From: Roseateles sp.
GTDB lineage: Bacteria; Pseudomonadota; Gammaproteobacteria; Burkholderiales; Burkholderiaceae_C
DNA: 64,000 nt
Direction of reading: 5' to 3'
Assembly (NCBI GenBank): GCA_016790285.1
Contig: JAEUPJ010000036.1
Span: forward strand, 1-64,000
Part shown: in pieces, positions 56,611 through 64,000 of the stretch
Layout of the letters: every line of letters begins with the position of its first letter
How positions within the stretch are numbered: position 1 is the first letter of the stretch
Program-made: the position numbers and the translations under genes
Notes under the pieces: model-generated
What the model saw: only the letters and a program-made list of their open reading frames with translations
Databases searched by the model: none
What the model was told of the DNA's origin: nothing

Positions 56611-58223
56611 CGCGGCAGCAGCAGCCGGTTGCTGCGCGCGGGGTGGCGCTGCAGCTGCAGCGCCGGCGCGTCGGAGGCCTGCTGTGCGCGTGCGGTGGCC
56701 GTGGCCGCCGCGCGGGCCGGGCATTGGCCCGTGCTGGCGTGGTTGAGCGCCGCGGCGAGCATCGCCTCCTGCGTGTCGCCGAGTGCGTGGCCGAGGTCGT
56801 CGTCCACGGTGCAGCCCGGCACGAAGCGCTGGGTGGGCCCGCTGCCCGGCTCGAAGCCGTCGGCGTAGTCGCCGAAGCCCTTGGCGTTGACGCCCGCGAA
56901 CTCGATGGGGAAGTAGCTCACGCCGCAGTTGTCCTTGGCGGTGAAGCCATAGGGCTTGCCGCAGGTCTTGCCACCGATGAGCACCACCTCGACGTTCACG
57001 CCGCGCAGCCCGTTGATGATGGCCTCGCTGGCCGAACAGGTGCCCGACTGCGCCAGCACGTAGACGCGGCTGAGATTCAGCGTGGGCAGCGGCTTCACGT
57101 CGCTGCAGCGGCCGTCCACGGCAATGCACGACTCGGCGATGAAGGGCGTCGTCTCGTTCTCGCTGCTGCGTCGGGCGCTGTACTTCAGCGTCTCGAAGGC
57201 CTGGCCTGCGGTGCGCGTGGTGCCGGCGATCATGGTGGCGAGTTCGCTGGCAATGAACAGGAAGCCGCCGCCGTTGTAGCGCAGGTCCAGCACCAGCTCC
57301 TGAACGCCCTGGTTGCGGAAGTTCGTCATGGCCGAGATGAGCTGGCTCTCGGCCGGCAGGATGTGGTCGTTGAAGACCAGGTAGCCCGCGCGGCCGCCGC
57401 TCGGCAGCGTCAGCACGCGGGCCTGGGGCACCGGCGTGCGCGTGACGCTCGCGCTCGTGAGGCTGCGCGAGAGCGTGGTGGCACCGCGCTGGAAGACGAA
57501 GCTGTGCACGCTGCCGGCCTGGCTGGGGAAGAGGCCGGCGTTGAGGGTGTCGATGCCGGCGTTGCTCGTCGTGTCGGCGCTGGTGCCGTCGATGCTCACG
57601 AGCTCGTCGCCGCGCATGAGGCCCAGCGCGGCGGCCGGGCTGCCCGGCTCGACGAACGCGATGCGGATGCGCCGCGGTGGCGTGGTGGCGCCGAGCTTCC
57701 ACTCGATGCCGTAGCCCGCCTCGACCGCGTTCTCGGTCAGCGCGTTCCATTCGGCCGTGGCCATGGTGAAGCTGAAGCGGTCACGTGGTTGGCCGGAGTC
57801 GGTGGTCTGGCGCGACTTGAGCGCCTCGAAGTAGCCGTCCATCGCGACGTAGGGGTCGCCACTGCTGTAGGCCGGCAGGTTCGGGTCCACGCGCGGCACC
57901 TCCTCGCGCCACAGGTAGGCCTCGTCGAAGTAGGCGCGCAGCCATTTCTTCTCGGTATCCAGCGTGGAGGTGCGCAGCGTGCTGGCGGCCAGCGTGTTGT
58001 TGGCCGCGCATTGCTGCGCGAAGCTGGCCGAGGGGCCGGCGGGGTCCGCGCCGATGCCGGTGCTGCCGCCTGATGCCCCCCCCGAGGACCCACTCGAAGA
58101 CCCCCCCGATGTGTCGGGACCCAGCAGCGGCGTGCCGGCACGGCCGCCGCCGCCGCCGCAGCCCGCCAGCAAGGCGAGCAGCACCATCCCGGTCGCAGCC
58201 AGGCCGCGCGTTGAACCACTCAT
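56598..58223 (-). CDS. S41 family C-terminal processing-type protease, lipoprotein
   Basis: The 541-aa exported protease has a lipobox LLALLAGCG, then a Gly/Ser-rich linker (about 22-65). A PDZ-like segment (about 185-265, IAFVEPGSPAAALGLMRGDEL) and the S41 catalytic domain (about 270-480) follow. The likely nucleophile is S397 in SGTCSASEAI, and K423 (KTCGK) lies 26 residues on, where CtpA/Prc has 25. It is probably anchored in the outer membrane facing the periplasm, where it trims unfolded or tagged proteins. The strong GGGAG site fits the ATG at 58223. Confidence 0.87.
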   Translation of the reverse strand: MSGSTRGLAATGMVLLALLAGCGGGGGRAGTPLLGPDTSGGSSSGSSGGASGGSTGIGADPAGPSASFAQQCAANNTLAASTLRTSTLDTEKKWLRAYFDEAYLWREEVPRVDPNLPAYSSGDPYVAMDGYFEALKSRQTTDSGQPRDRFSFTMATAEWNALTENAVEAGYGIEWKLGATTPPRRIRIAFVEPGSPAAALGLMRGDELVSIDGTSADTTSNAGIDTLNAGLFPSQAGSVHSFVFQRGATTLSRSLTSASVTRTPVPQARVLTLPSGGRAGYLVFNDHILPAESQLISAMTNFRNQGVQELVLDLRYNGGGFLFIASELATMIAGTTRTAGQAFETLKYSARRSSENETTPFIAESCIAVDGRCSDVKPLPTLNLSRVYVLAQSGTCSASEAIINGLRGVNVEVVLIGGKTCGKPYGFTAKDNCGVSYFPIEFAGVNAKGFGDYADGFEPGSGPTQRFVPGCTVDDDLGHALGDTQEAMLAAALNHASTGQCPARAAATATARAQQASDAPALQLQRHPARSNRLLLPRQAG

Positions 58224-58368
58224 TGTCAAACTCCCTGATTCAGTGAAAGCGGTCGTTGCCGCAGGCTGAAGTCTAGGCAGGTCCTGCGTGCTGGCGCAGG
58301 CACCCCTGTTTCGCAGGCGCACCTGGCCTGGCATGGATGTGTGGTGCATCACGCGCCGCGCCGGCGCG

Positions 58369-59142
58369 TCAGCGCACGTAGCGCTTCTCGATGCGGCCGA
58401 TGCTCCCGTCGCGCAGCATGGCGGCCAGGCCGGCGTCCATCGCGGCCAGGGCGGCGGGCGTGCGCGGGCTGGCCTTGGAGAAGGCCATGTAGGTGGGCTC
58501 GGGGTTGAAGAACTCGAGCGGCTGGCGGTCCAGGCGGTCGGCCAGATCCAGGTGGCGGATCTCCCACAGCCCGACCAGGGCCGTCACGGTGACGACGTCA
58601 GCGCGCTGGTGCTCGACGAGCTGCACCGCCGCGGCGACGTCGCGCGCGTGCTCGAGGCGGCCTTCGACCTGCGCCAGCACGGGCTGCGGGTAGATGTAGC
58701 CCGAGCCCACCGCCAGCCGCAGGCCGCGCAGGTCCTGCAGCTTCTCCAGCTTCAGGCCGGCGCCGCGCCGCGTGTAGAAGTGGTAGAGCTTGCCGGCGCG
58801 GTAGCTGCTGCTCCAGCGCAGGAAGCGGTCGCGCTCGGCGCTGTGGTTGACGGTGGTCGTGAGGTCCGCCAGGCCCCGCTCCAGCATGAAGAGCACGCGC
58901 TTCCAGGGCACCCATTGCACCTCGATCTCGCCCTGCCAGCCGCCGCGGCGCAGCGCCTCGCGGGCAATGTCGACGTCGATGCCTTCGCCACCGGCATGCC
59001 CGGCCGGGTTCACCAGCGGCGGGTAGACGGTGTTGGCCAGCACCAGGCGACCCGATGCCGCCGGCGGGGTCGCCGCCTGCGCCGGCGCCCAGCCCGGCAG
59101 CAGCAGTGTGCTGCTCGCGAGGAAGCGTCGGCGCGTGTGCAT
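58369..59142 (-). CDS. periplasmic solute-binding protein, amino-acid type
   Basis: The 257-aa protein has a Tat-like or long Sec signal [20 protein letters not shown], with an RRRF motif. It shows the SBP family 3 pattern: LANTVYPPLVNP near 35-46, a GIDVDIAREALRRGG segment, and ERGLADLTTTVNHSAERDRFLRWS. No permease or ATPase genes are adjacent, so it may serve a distant transporter or act as a sensor-type protein. Its ATG overlaps the ubiA stop (TGATG), so it is translationally coupled to ubiA. Confidence 0.8.
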   Translation of the reverse strand: MHTRRRFLASSTLLLPGWAPAQAATPPAASGRLVLANTVYPPLVNPAGHAGGEGIDVDIAREALRRGGWQGEIEVQWVPWKRVLFMLERGLADLTTTVNHSAERDRFLRWSSSYRAGKLYHFYTRRGAGLKLEKLQDLRGLRLAVGSGYIYPQPVLAQVEGRLEHARDVAAAVQLVEHQRADVVTVTALVGLWEIRHLDLADRLDRQPLEFFNPEPTYMAFSKASPRTPAALAAMDAGLAAMLRDGSIGRIEKRYVR

Positions 59143-60041
59143 CAGCGCAGCGCCAGGTCCAGGGCGGTGCCGGCGAACACGGCAAAGCCCACCCAGTGGT
59201 TCGCCCGGAAGGCGCGGAAGCATCCGTCGCGGCTGCGCCCGCGGATGAGCGTGAAGTGCCACACCGCCTGCGCGGCCGCCGCCGCGATGCCGAGCAGGAA
59301 CCAGCGACCGAGCCCCAGGCGCAGGCTCAGCACCGTCCACAGGCTCAGGTAGAGGGCATAGAAGGCCATGATGGCCGCCACGTCCCAGCGGCCCAGCGCG
59401 ATCGCCGAGGAACGCACGCCGATCCGCAGGTCGTCGTCACGGTCGACCATCGCGTACTCGGTGTCGTAGGCCAGCACCCAGAAGAGGTTGGCCACCAGCA
59501 GCGCCCAGGCCGACAGCGGCACCGAGCGCAGGTGCCACTCCACGCCGCCCAGCGCGGCGGCGAACGCCATCGGGATGCCGAACGAGAAGGCCACGCCCAG
59601 CACCGCCTGCGGCATGGCCAGCACGCGCTTGGCGAACGGGTAGGCGATCGCCACGGCCAGCGCGGCAAAGCTCAGCAGGATGGCCGGCGGGTTGGTCGTC
59701 AGCACGAGGACGAAGGACACGAGCGACAGCACCGCCCCGAGCGTGAGCGCCTCCTTGACCGACACCGCGCCGGTCGTCACCGGCCGCGCGGCGGTGCGCT
59801 TGACGTAGCGGTCGAAGTCGCGGTCGGCCACGTCGTTCACGCAGCAGCCGGCCGAGCGCATCAGCACCGTGCCGAGCGTGAAGACGGCGAGCAGGTGCCA
59901 GCCGGGGAAGCCATCGGCGGCGATCCACAGGGCCGACAGGGTCGGCCACAGCAGCAGCAGCCAGCCGGCCGGGCGGTCCCAGCGGATCAGCTGCAGGTAC
60001 AGGGCCAGGCGCGATGGCGCCGGGGCGGGAACAGAAGTCAT
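59142..60041 (-). CDS. ubiA: 4-hydroxybenzoate polyprenyltransferase
   Basis: This 299-aa inner-membrane prenyltransferase joins 4-hydroxybenzoate to the polyprenyl tail in ubiquinone synthesis. It has about eight membrane helices and both Asp-rich motifs: [15 protein letters not shown] (about 69-83) and [16 protein letters not shown] (about 191-206), which bind the prenyl diphosphate through magnesium. Length is as in E. coli UbiA (290). Its substrate would come from UbiC (52985-53527). It diverges from the glutathione transferase gene. Confidence 0.95.
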   Translation of the reverse strand: MTSVPAPAPSRLALYLQLIRWDRPAGWLLLLWPTLSALWIAADGFPGWHLLAVFTLGTVLMRSAGCCVNDVADRDFDRYVKRTAARPVTTGAVSVKEALTLGAVLSLVSFVLVLTTNPPAILLSFAALAVAIAYPFAKRVLAMPQAVLGVAFSFGIPMAFAAALGGVEWHLRSVPLSAWALLVANLFWVLAYDTEYAMVDRDDDLRIGVRSSAIALGRWDVAAIMAFYALYLSLWTVLSLRLGLGRWFLLGIAAAAAQAVWHFTLIRGRSRDGCFRAFRANHWVGFAVFAGTALDLALR

Positions 60042-60094
60042 GGGGGCATTCTCTCAACTCCACAATGGCTTCTCCGCCGACCCCAGCCCCAGCC

Positions 60095-60799
60095 ATGACC
60101 GACCTCAGCGACTTCCCCATCACCCGCAAGTGGCCTGCCCGCCATCCCGAGCGGCTGCAGCTGTACTCCCTGCCCACGCCCAACGGCGTGAAGGTGTCCA
60201 TCGCCCTGGAGGAGACGGGCCTGCCCTACGAGCCGCACCTGGTGCGCTTCGACGCGAATGACCAGTTGAGCCCCGAGTTCCTGTCGCTCAACCCGAACAA
60301 CAAGATCCCGGCCATCATCGACCCGCAAGGGCCCGGCGGCCAGCCGCTGGCGCTGTTCGAGAGCGGGGCCATCCTCGTCTACCTCGCCAGCAAGACCGGG
60401 CAGCTGCTGCCCGTCGACACGGCGCAGCGCTTCGAGGCGCTGCAGTGGCTGATGTTCCAGATGGGCGGGGTCGGGCCGATGTTCGGCCAGCTCGGCTTCT
60501 TCCACAAGTTCGCCGGCAAGGACTATGAGGACAAGCGCCCGCGCGACCGCTACGTGGCCGAGTCGCGCCGCCTGCTGAAGGTGCTGGACCAGCACCTCGC
60601 CGGCCGCCAGTGGCTGGTGGGCGACGAGTACGGCATCGCCGACATCGCCACCTTCCCGTGGGTCAACAACCTCATCGGCTTCTACGGCGCCGGCGAGCTG
60701 GTCGGTTATGCCGACTTCAAGCACGTCGACCGCGTGCTGCAGGCCTTCCTGGCGCGGCCGGCGGTGCAGCGGGGCCTCAAGATCCCCGCGCGGGAGTGA
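60095..60799 (+). CDS. glutathione S-transferase (YghU/YfcG-like, Nu class)
   Basis: The 234-aa cytoplasmic protein has an N-terminal thioredoxin-fold domain (about 20-105: LQLYSLPTPNGVKVSIALEETGLPY, with NKIPAIIDP and ESGAILVYLA). A helical C-domain follows (about 115-225: WLVGDEYGIADIATFPWV). The YSLPTPNGxKV start is that of the Nu-class YghU/YfcG disulfide-bond reductases. An upstream in-frame ATG at 60065 would add ten residues. It is divergent from ubiA. Confidence 0.88.
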   Translation: MTDLSDFPITRKWPARHPERLQLYSLPTPNGVKVSIALEETGLPYEPHLVRFDANDQLSPEFLSLNPNNKIPAIIDPQGPGGQPLALFESGAILVYLASKTGQLLPVDTAQRFEALQWLMFQMGGVGPMFGQLGFFHKFAGKDYEDKRPRDRYVAESRRLLKVLDQHLAGRQWLVGDEYGIADIATFPWVNNLIGFYGAGELVGYADFKHVDRVLQAFLARPAVQRGLKIPARE

Positions 60800-60864
60800 A
60801 CGGGCCCCTCGCCCAGGCCAGCGGCGCTGCACGCGCGCCGGTCTGGGCGGTCCCCCGAGGGGAC

Positions 60865-60899
60865 GGCGATGCGTGCCGGCTTGACCGGCACGTATCGCC
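60865..60899. terminator. bidirectional hairpin between convergent genes
   Basis: A 15-bp stem (arm GGCGATGCGTGCCGG, one G-T type mismatch) with the 5-base loop CTTGA lies between the convergent glutathione transferase and alpha-oxoamine synthase genes. Its symmetry and position fit termination in both directions, despite the lack of a T-tract. Confidence 0.55.
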
Positions 60900-60938
60900 C
60901 TTGGCGGACCGGCTTGGGGCGGCCCGGCGCTTGGCCCG

Positions 60939-62270
60939 CTAACTGGCCGTCAGCGCGCGGGCGCGCTGCAGCGCCTGGGCCACGATGCCGGCCGCCGTGC
61001 GGGCCAGGGCGGGCGTGTGGTCGGCCATGACCTGCATGCGCAGTCGCGCGCTGTTCAGCGACACCGCCGGGTACTCCACCAGGTTGGCCAGCAGCCCGGC
61101 CTGCGCCATTTCGCGGCAGGCGATGCGGGCGAGGGCGTCGGGCCCCAGCATGACCGGCACGATGGGTGAGGGGTGGCCCAGCACGGTGATGCCGTGCTCG
61201 GTGAGCGCCGCACGCAGCGCCAGGATGGCCTGCATCAGGCGCTCGCGCCGCTGCGCGCCTTCCTCCGAGCGCACGAGCTTCAGGCAGGCGCGCACGATGG
61301 CCACCTGCACCGGCGACAGCGCGTTGGAGAAGGTGTTGGGCGCGGCGTAGAAGCGCAGGTACTCCTTGATGGCGCGGTCGTGCGTGGCCACGAAGCCGCC
61401 GTTGGACGCGAAGGTCTTGGAGAACGAGCCCATCACCAGGTCGACCTGGCCGAGCAGCCCCTGCAGCTCCAGCTGCCCGCCGCCGCTGGCGCCGAGGCTG
61501 CCGAGGTCGTGGGCCACGTCCACCATCAGCAAGGCGCCGTGCTCGCGCGCCAGGGCCTGCAGCCGGGCGATGTCGGGCGCATCGGCGTCCATCGAGAAGC
61601 AGCCCTCGGTCACGACGAGGATGCCGTTGTGCGGGTCGCGCTGGCGCACCCGCTTGAGCAGCCGTTCGGCGTGGCTCACGTCCAGGTGGCGGTGCAGGTG
61701 GATGTTGGGCGTGGCCGCGCGCGCACCTTCGTGCAGGCAGTTGTGGGCGAGCTGGTCGATGATGATGTGGTCCGTCTCGCGCACCAGGCCCTTGATGGCG
61801 CCGAAGCCCGCGGCCCAGCCAGTGGGAAACAGCAGCACCTCGGGCATTCGCAGCAGCTCGCCGAGCTCGGCCTCCAGCGCCACCGTCTCCTCGACGTTGC
61901 CGGCCAGCGCGGTGGAGCCGGCGCTGTGCACGCCGTAGCGGTCCATCGCCGCTTGCGCCGCGGCGCAGACCTGGGGGTGGCGGGCCAGCGACAGGTACTC
62001 CTGCGAGGAGAAGTTCAGCCCCGCGTGGCGCTGCCCATCCAGCAGCGTGAGTTCGGCGGTGGCGCCCGGCCGGCCGCCCAGCCGCTTGGCATACGGAAAC
62101 ACGCCGCGGCTCACCCGCGTCTGCGCCCAGGCGTGAAAGGCCTGCGCCTTGGCGGCCAGGTCCGCGCCCGGTTGCGTCAGGTAGTCGAATGACGAGCCGC
62201 GCAGCGCGGGGCCGTCCTCGACGGCCTCATCCGTTGCCGCATGCGCGGCCTGTTCCAGCAAATCGTCCAT
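60939..62270 (-). CDS. alpha-oxoamine synthase-type PLP enzyme (KBL/SPT-like)
   Basis: The 443-aa fold-type I PLP enzyme has FSSQEYLSLARHPQV, the YGVHSAGSTALAGN segment, the PLP-ring contact region LMVDVAHDLGSLG (the usual DExH reads DVAH) and the Schiff-base K285 in GSFSKTFASNGGF. Enzymes of this group condense an amino acid with an acyl-CoA (KBL, AONS, serine palmitoyltransferase). The extended N-terminus (about 45 residues) and GTFSN-like context favour an SPT/CqsA-like role over glycine C-acetyltransferase; the substrates remain unassigned. The start is ATG 62270; TTG at 62285 is less likely. Confidence 0.8.
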   Translation of the reverse strand: MDDLLEQAAHAATDEAVEDGPALRGSSFDYLTQPGADLAAKAQAFHAWAQTRVSRGVFPYAKRLGGRPGATAELTLLDGQRHAGLNFSSQEYLSLARHPQVCAAAQAAMDRYGVHSAGSTALAGNVEETVALEAELGELLRMPEVLLFPTGWAAGFGAIKGLVRETDHIIIDQLAHNCLHEGARAATPNIHLHRHLDVSHAERLLKRVRQRDPHNGILVVTEGCFSMDADAPDIARLQALAREHGALLMVDVAHDLGSLGASGGGQLELQGLLGQVDLVMGSFSKTFASNGGFVATHDRAIKEYLRFYAAPNTFSNALSPVQVAIVRACLKLVRSEEGAQRRERLMQAILALRAALTEHGITVLGHPSPIVPVMLGPDALARIACREMAQAGLLANLVEYPAVSLNSARLRMQVMADHTPALARTAAGIVAQALQRARALTAS

Positions 62271-62364
62271 GGAGCCCCCAGACAAACTGATTGATCTTGT
62301 GGGGGGCGACTGTGCGCAGCGCAGCCGGCGTTGGCATCCCTAGATTTGTCGAATCGGCGCGGCG

Positions 62365-63249
62365 TCAGTGCCAGGTCGTGACACGGTCGCCCGGCGCGGG
62401 TGCGCAGCCGTCGGCCAGCGCCGCGCCGCCCTCGCGCTGCACGATGCCCTGCGGCCCGTGGCAGAGCTCGATGCGCCGCGCCGTGGGCCAGCGCTGCAGC
62501 GCGAAGGCCTCGAGGCTGTCGGGGAGGCTGGTCTGCACCTGGCCGGCATTGAGCAGGGCCTCGGGGTGGTCGTGAAAGTGCAGCCAGGGCACGAAGCGCC
62601 CGGCCAGCATCAGCCAGGGCGAGGCGTGCACGGCCTGCGGCGCGTAGCCGGCGCCGCGCAGCCAGGCCTGGGCGTCCTCGCGGGTGCGCGTGCCCGCCAC
62701 GGCTGCGGCCATCAGCTCGGCCACCCACTGGTTGCAGTTCTGGTACGTGGTGCTGAACGGGTAGGCATTGGCGCTGTAGCGCGCGTTCAGCAGGCCCAGG
62801 GCCAGCGGCCGGTCCAACGCCGCGCCGGCCAGCGCCGCGGCGGCATCGGGCGGCGGCAGCAGCAGCCGGATGTAGCCCACGGTCGGGTCGTCGCTGCCCA
62901 CGATGAAGCCGGCCAGGCCCTGGTCGAACAGGCGGGGCTGCTGCTCGGTGCAGTCGTAGTAGAGCTGGCGCACCGCCCATGGGCTGTCCAGGCCCTCGGC
63001 CAGCGCGATGGCGGCGTGCGAGTAGCGCAGCTCAAACCGCGAGAGGTCGGTGCCCGAGCGGGCGATCAGCGCGGCGGGCGTGCCGGCCGTGGCGAGGGCG
63101 CTGCGCACGGCGGCGGCAAAGCGAAGCAGGCGGTCCTGCTGGGCCGCGCTCACGTCCACACGGCGGTCGCAGCCGCGCGGGGGCAGCGAGCCGGCCAGGG
63201 CGTGGGCGGCCGCGCAGGCCAGGCCCAGCGCGGCCAGGGCCCGCTTCAA
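62365..63249 (-). CDS. DUF2145 family secreted protein
   Basis: The 294-aa protein has a signal peptide (KRALAALGLACAAAHALAG) and the DUF2145 (PF09916) core. Key parts are FELRYSHAAIALAEG, RQLYYDCTEQQPRLFDQGLAGF and YQNCNQWVAELMAAA. The conserved Cys (YQNCNQW) and His (RYSHAA) suggest a papain/NlpC-like active site, but this is inference. A TTG start at 63249 is used because the signal peptide begins there and no ATG precedes it. It overlaps the stop of the upstream gene as TTGA, so the two are coupled. Confidence 0.75.
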   Translation of the reverse strand: MKRALAALGLACAAAHALAGSLPPRGCDRRVDVSAAQQDRLLRFAAAVRSALATAGTPAALIARSGTDLSRFELRYSHAAIALAEGLDSPWAVRQLYYDCTEQQPRLFDQGLAGFIVGSDDPTVGYIRLLLPPPDAAAALAGAALDRPLALGLLNARYSANAYPFSTTYQNCNQWVAELMAAAVAGTRTREDAQAWLRGAGYAPQAVHASPWLMLAGRFVPWLHFHDHPEALLNAGQVQTSLPDSLEAFALQRWPTARRIELCHGPQGIVQREGGAALADGCAPAPGDRVTTWH

Positions 63250-63674
63250 GGCTTGACGACGCGCGTCGCGAGCTCCCGGTGCCAGGCATCGTCCAGCACC
63301 AGGTAGAAGGGCTGGCCGGTGTCGGCATGCGCAAAGGCCGTGCCGTAGACCTGGGGCGTGGCCTGCACGTCGTCGCCCACGCGCACGGCGCGGGCGGCCA
63401 GCGCCTGCTGCGGCAGTGTCAGCTCCACCGGCGCGGCACCGTCGCGTGCGAGGGTCAGGCGCAGCTTGCCGGCCTCGGCCTGCGCCACCTCGGTGACGCG
63501 GTAGCGGCCTTCGGCGCGGCGCTCGCCGCCGCTGCTGTTGGACGAGGCCTTGAAGGAGTCCGACACGCTGCCGGACGCCGAGGACCCGGCTTCGGCGGCC
63601 GACGAGGCGACCGAGGTGGCGTGGGCGCCCGTCGCGGCGGCGCAGGCGAAGGTGGCAAGCAGGGCGAAGCGCAT
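63246..63674 (-). CDS. secreted serine-rich hypothetical protein, 142 aa
   Basis: The signal peptide MRFALLATFACAAATGAHAT is followed by a Ser/Ala/Gly-rich segment (about 21-52). A beta-rich domain then has GRYRVTEVAQAEAGKLRLTL and PQVYGTAFAHADTGQPFYLVL. It is predicted periplasmic. It is translationally coupled to the DUF2145 gene by a TTGA overlap, so the two products probably act together. The start at 63674 carries the signal peptide directly. Confidence 0.65.
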   Translation of the reverse strand: MRFALLATFACAAATGAHATSVASSAAEAGSSASGSVSDSFKASSNSSGGERRAEGRYRVTEVAQAEAGKLRLTLARDGAAPVELTLPQQALAARAVRVGDDVQATPQVYGTAFAHADTGQPFYLVLDDAWHRELATRVVKP

Positions 63675-63721
63675 CGGGGGCTCGTGAGCGGGTGGAAGGC
63701 GCCAACGATAGCGCGGATGTG

Positions 63722-64000
63722 TCAGCGCTTTGTTACCGGCGCGGGCGTGGGCGCGGCCAGGGTCTCGAGGATGGGGCAGTCGGGCCGCTCGTCGCCGTGG
63801 CAGCAGTGCACCAGGTGCGCAAGGGTGGCCTTCATGGCCTGCAGCTCGGCGAGCTTGGCCTCGAGCTCGGCCAGGTGGGCCTGGGCCAGCGCGCGCACCT
63901 GGCGGCTCGGCCGGGCGCGGTCCTGCCACAGGCCCAGCAGCTCGGCGGTCTGCGCCAGCGAGAAGCCCAGGTCGCGCGAGTGGCGGATGAAGCGCAGCAG
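63722..64000 (-). CDS. CueR-like copper-responsive MerR regulator, 3' part
   Basis: Only the C-terminal 92 residues lie in the window; the gene runs off the right edge. They read LLRFIRHSRDLGFSLAQTAELL, then the dimerisation helix (ALAQAHLAELEAKLAELQAM). The metal-binding loop HCCHGDERPDCPILE contains two Cys eight residues apart (C-x7-C), the spacing of the Cu(I)-binding pair of CueR. It probably activates a copper exporter gene outside the window. Confidence 0.85.
   Translation of the reverse strand: MLRFIRHSRDLGFSLAQTAELLGLWQDRARPSRQVRALAQAHLAELEAKLAELQAMKATLAHLVHCCHGDERPDCPILETLAAPTPAPVTKR

Overview
The window is high-GC, densely coded DNA that looks like a chromosomal segment of a betaproteobacterium of the order Burkholderiales (Rubrivivax/Leptothrix/Roseateles-like). 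The grounds are a G/C-rich third codon position, six PEP-CTERM surface proteins with VPEP...RRR tails, a PrsT-type TPR protein, a ubiquinone UbiA/UbiC set and many LysR regulators. The genus is inference. No rRNA, tRNA, CRISPR array, transposase or integrase was found.

Layout. 1-660: non-coding, with a 169-bp nested inverted repeat and the 5' remnant of a membrane-protein gene. 667-2692: small genes (a DUF1697 protein, a PEP-CTERM protein, hypotheticals). 2720-8946: an acetyl-CoA hydrolase/transferase divergent from a 1377-aa hybrid sensor kinase; the shared promoter region carries an FNR-like box. 8919-12090: an ABC ATPase and a fused double permease with no binding protein, separated by a 23-bp inverted repeat. 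12193-15421: a GH3 beta-glucosidase divergent from an AraC regulator. 15584-20547: a Gln-rich small protein, ribA, a choice-of-anchor-A PEP-CTERM protein and prsT. 20618-22266: dienelactone hydrolase, VOC protein, secreted hypothetical.

22378-24414 is the strongest candidate for a foreign defence-type gene: a NACHT NTPase with pentapeptide repeats and lower GC, wedged beside an Lrp regulator that is divergent from putA (24439-28561). 28575-31241: an FMN-binding protein, a DUF4268 protein with a nuclease-like N-terminus and two small conserved proteins. 31267-34070: mipA plus a two-component system whose response regulator has an in-frame amber codon. 34140-41713: SIP/DoxX with a LysR gene, an ABC exporter, LysR/NmrA, and a lipoprotein hydrolase whose expected nucleophile is Glu.

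41798-52161 is a coherent surface-protein locus. Four co-directional PEP-CTERM genes face a divergent CadC-like winged-helix/TPR membrane regulator, with three CTTNTCTCA repeats just upstream of the regulator. 52172-64000 is mostly housekeeping and conserved: proC, ubiC, an AP2-like protein, an HPP-CBS membrane protein with a UUCG hairpin at its start codon, a Gfo/Idh/MocA oxidoreductase, an S41 protease, a solute-binding protein coupled to ubiA, a glutathione transferase, an alpha-oxoamine synthase, a DUF2145 pair and the 3' part of a CueR-like regulator.

Coordinates of starts were chosen from Shine-Dalgarno spacing, signal peptides and family length. All family names rest on motif recognition by eye, not on searches.
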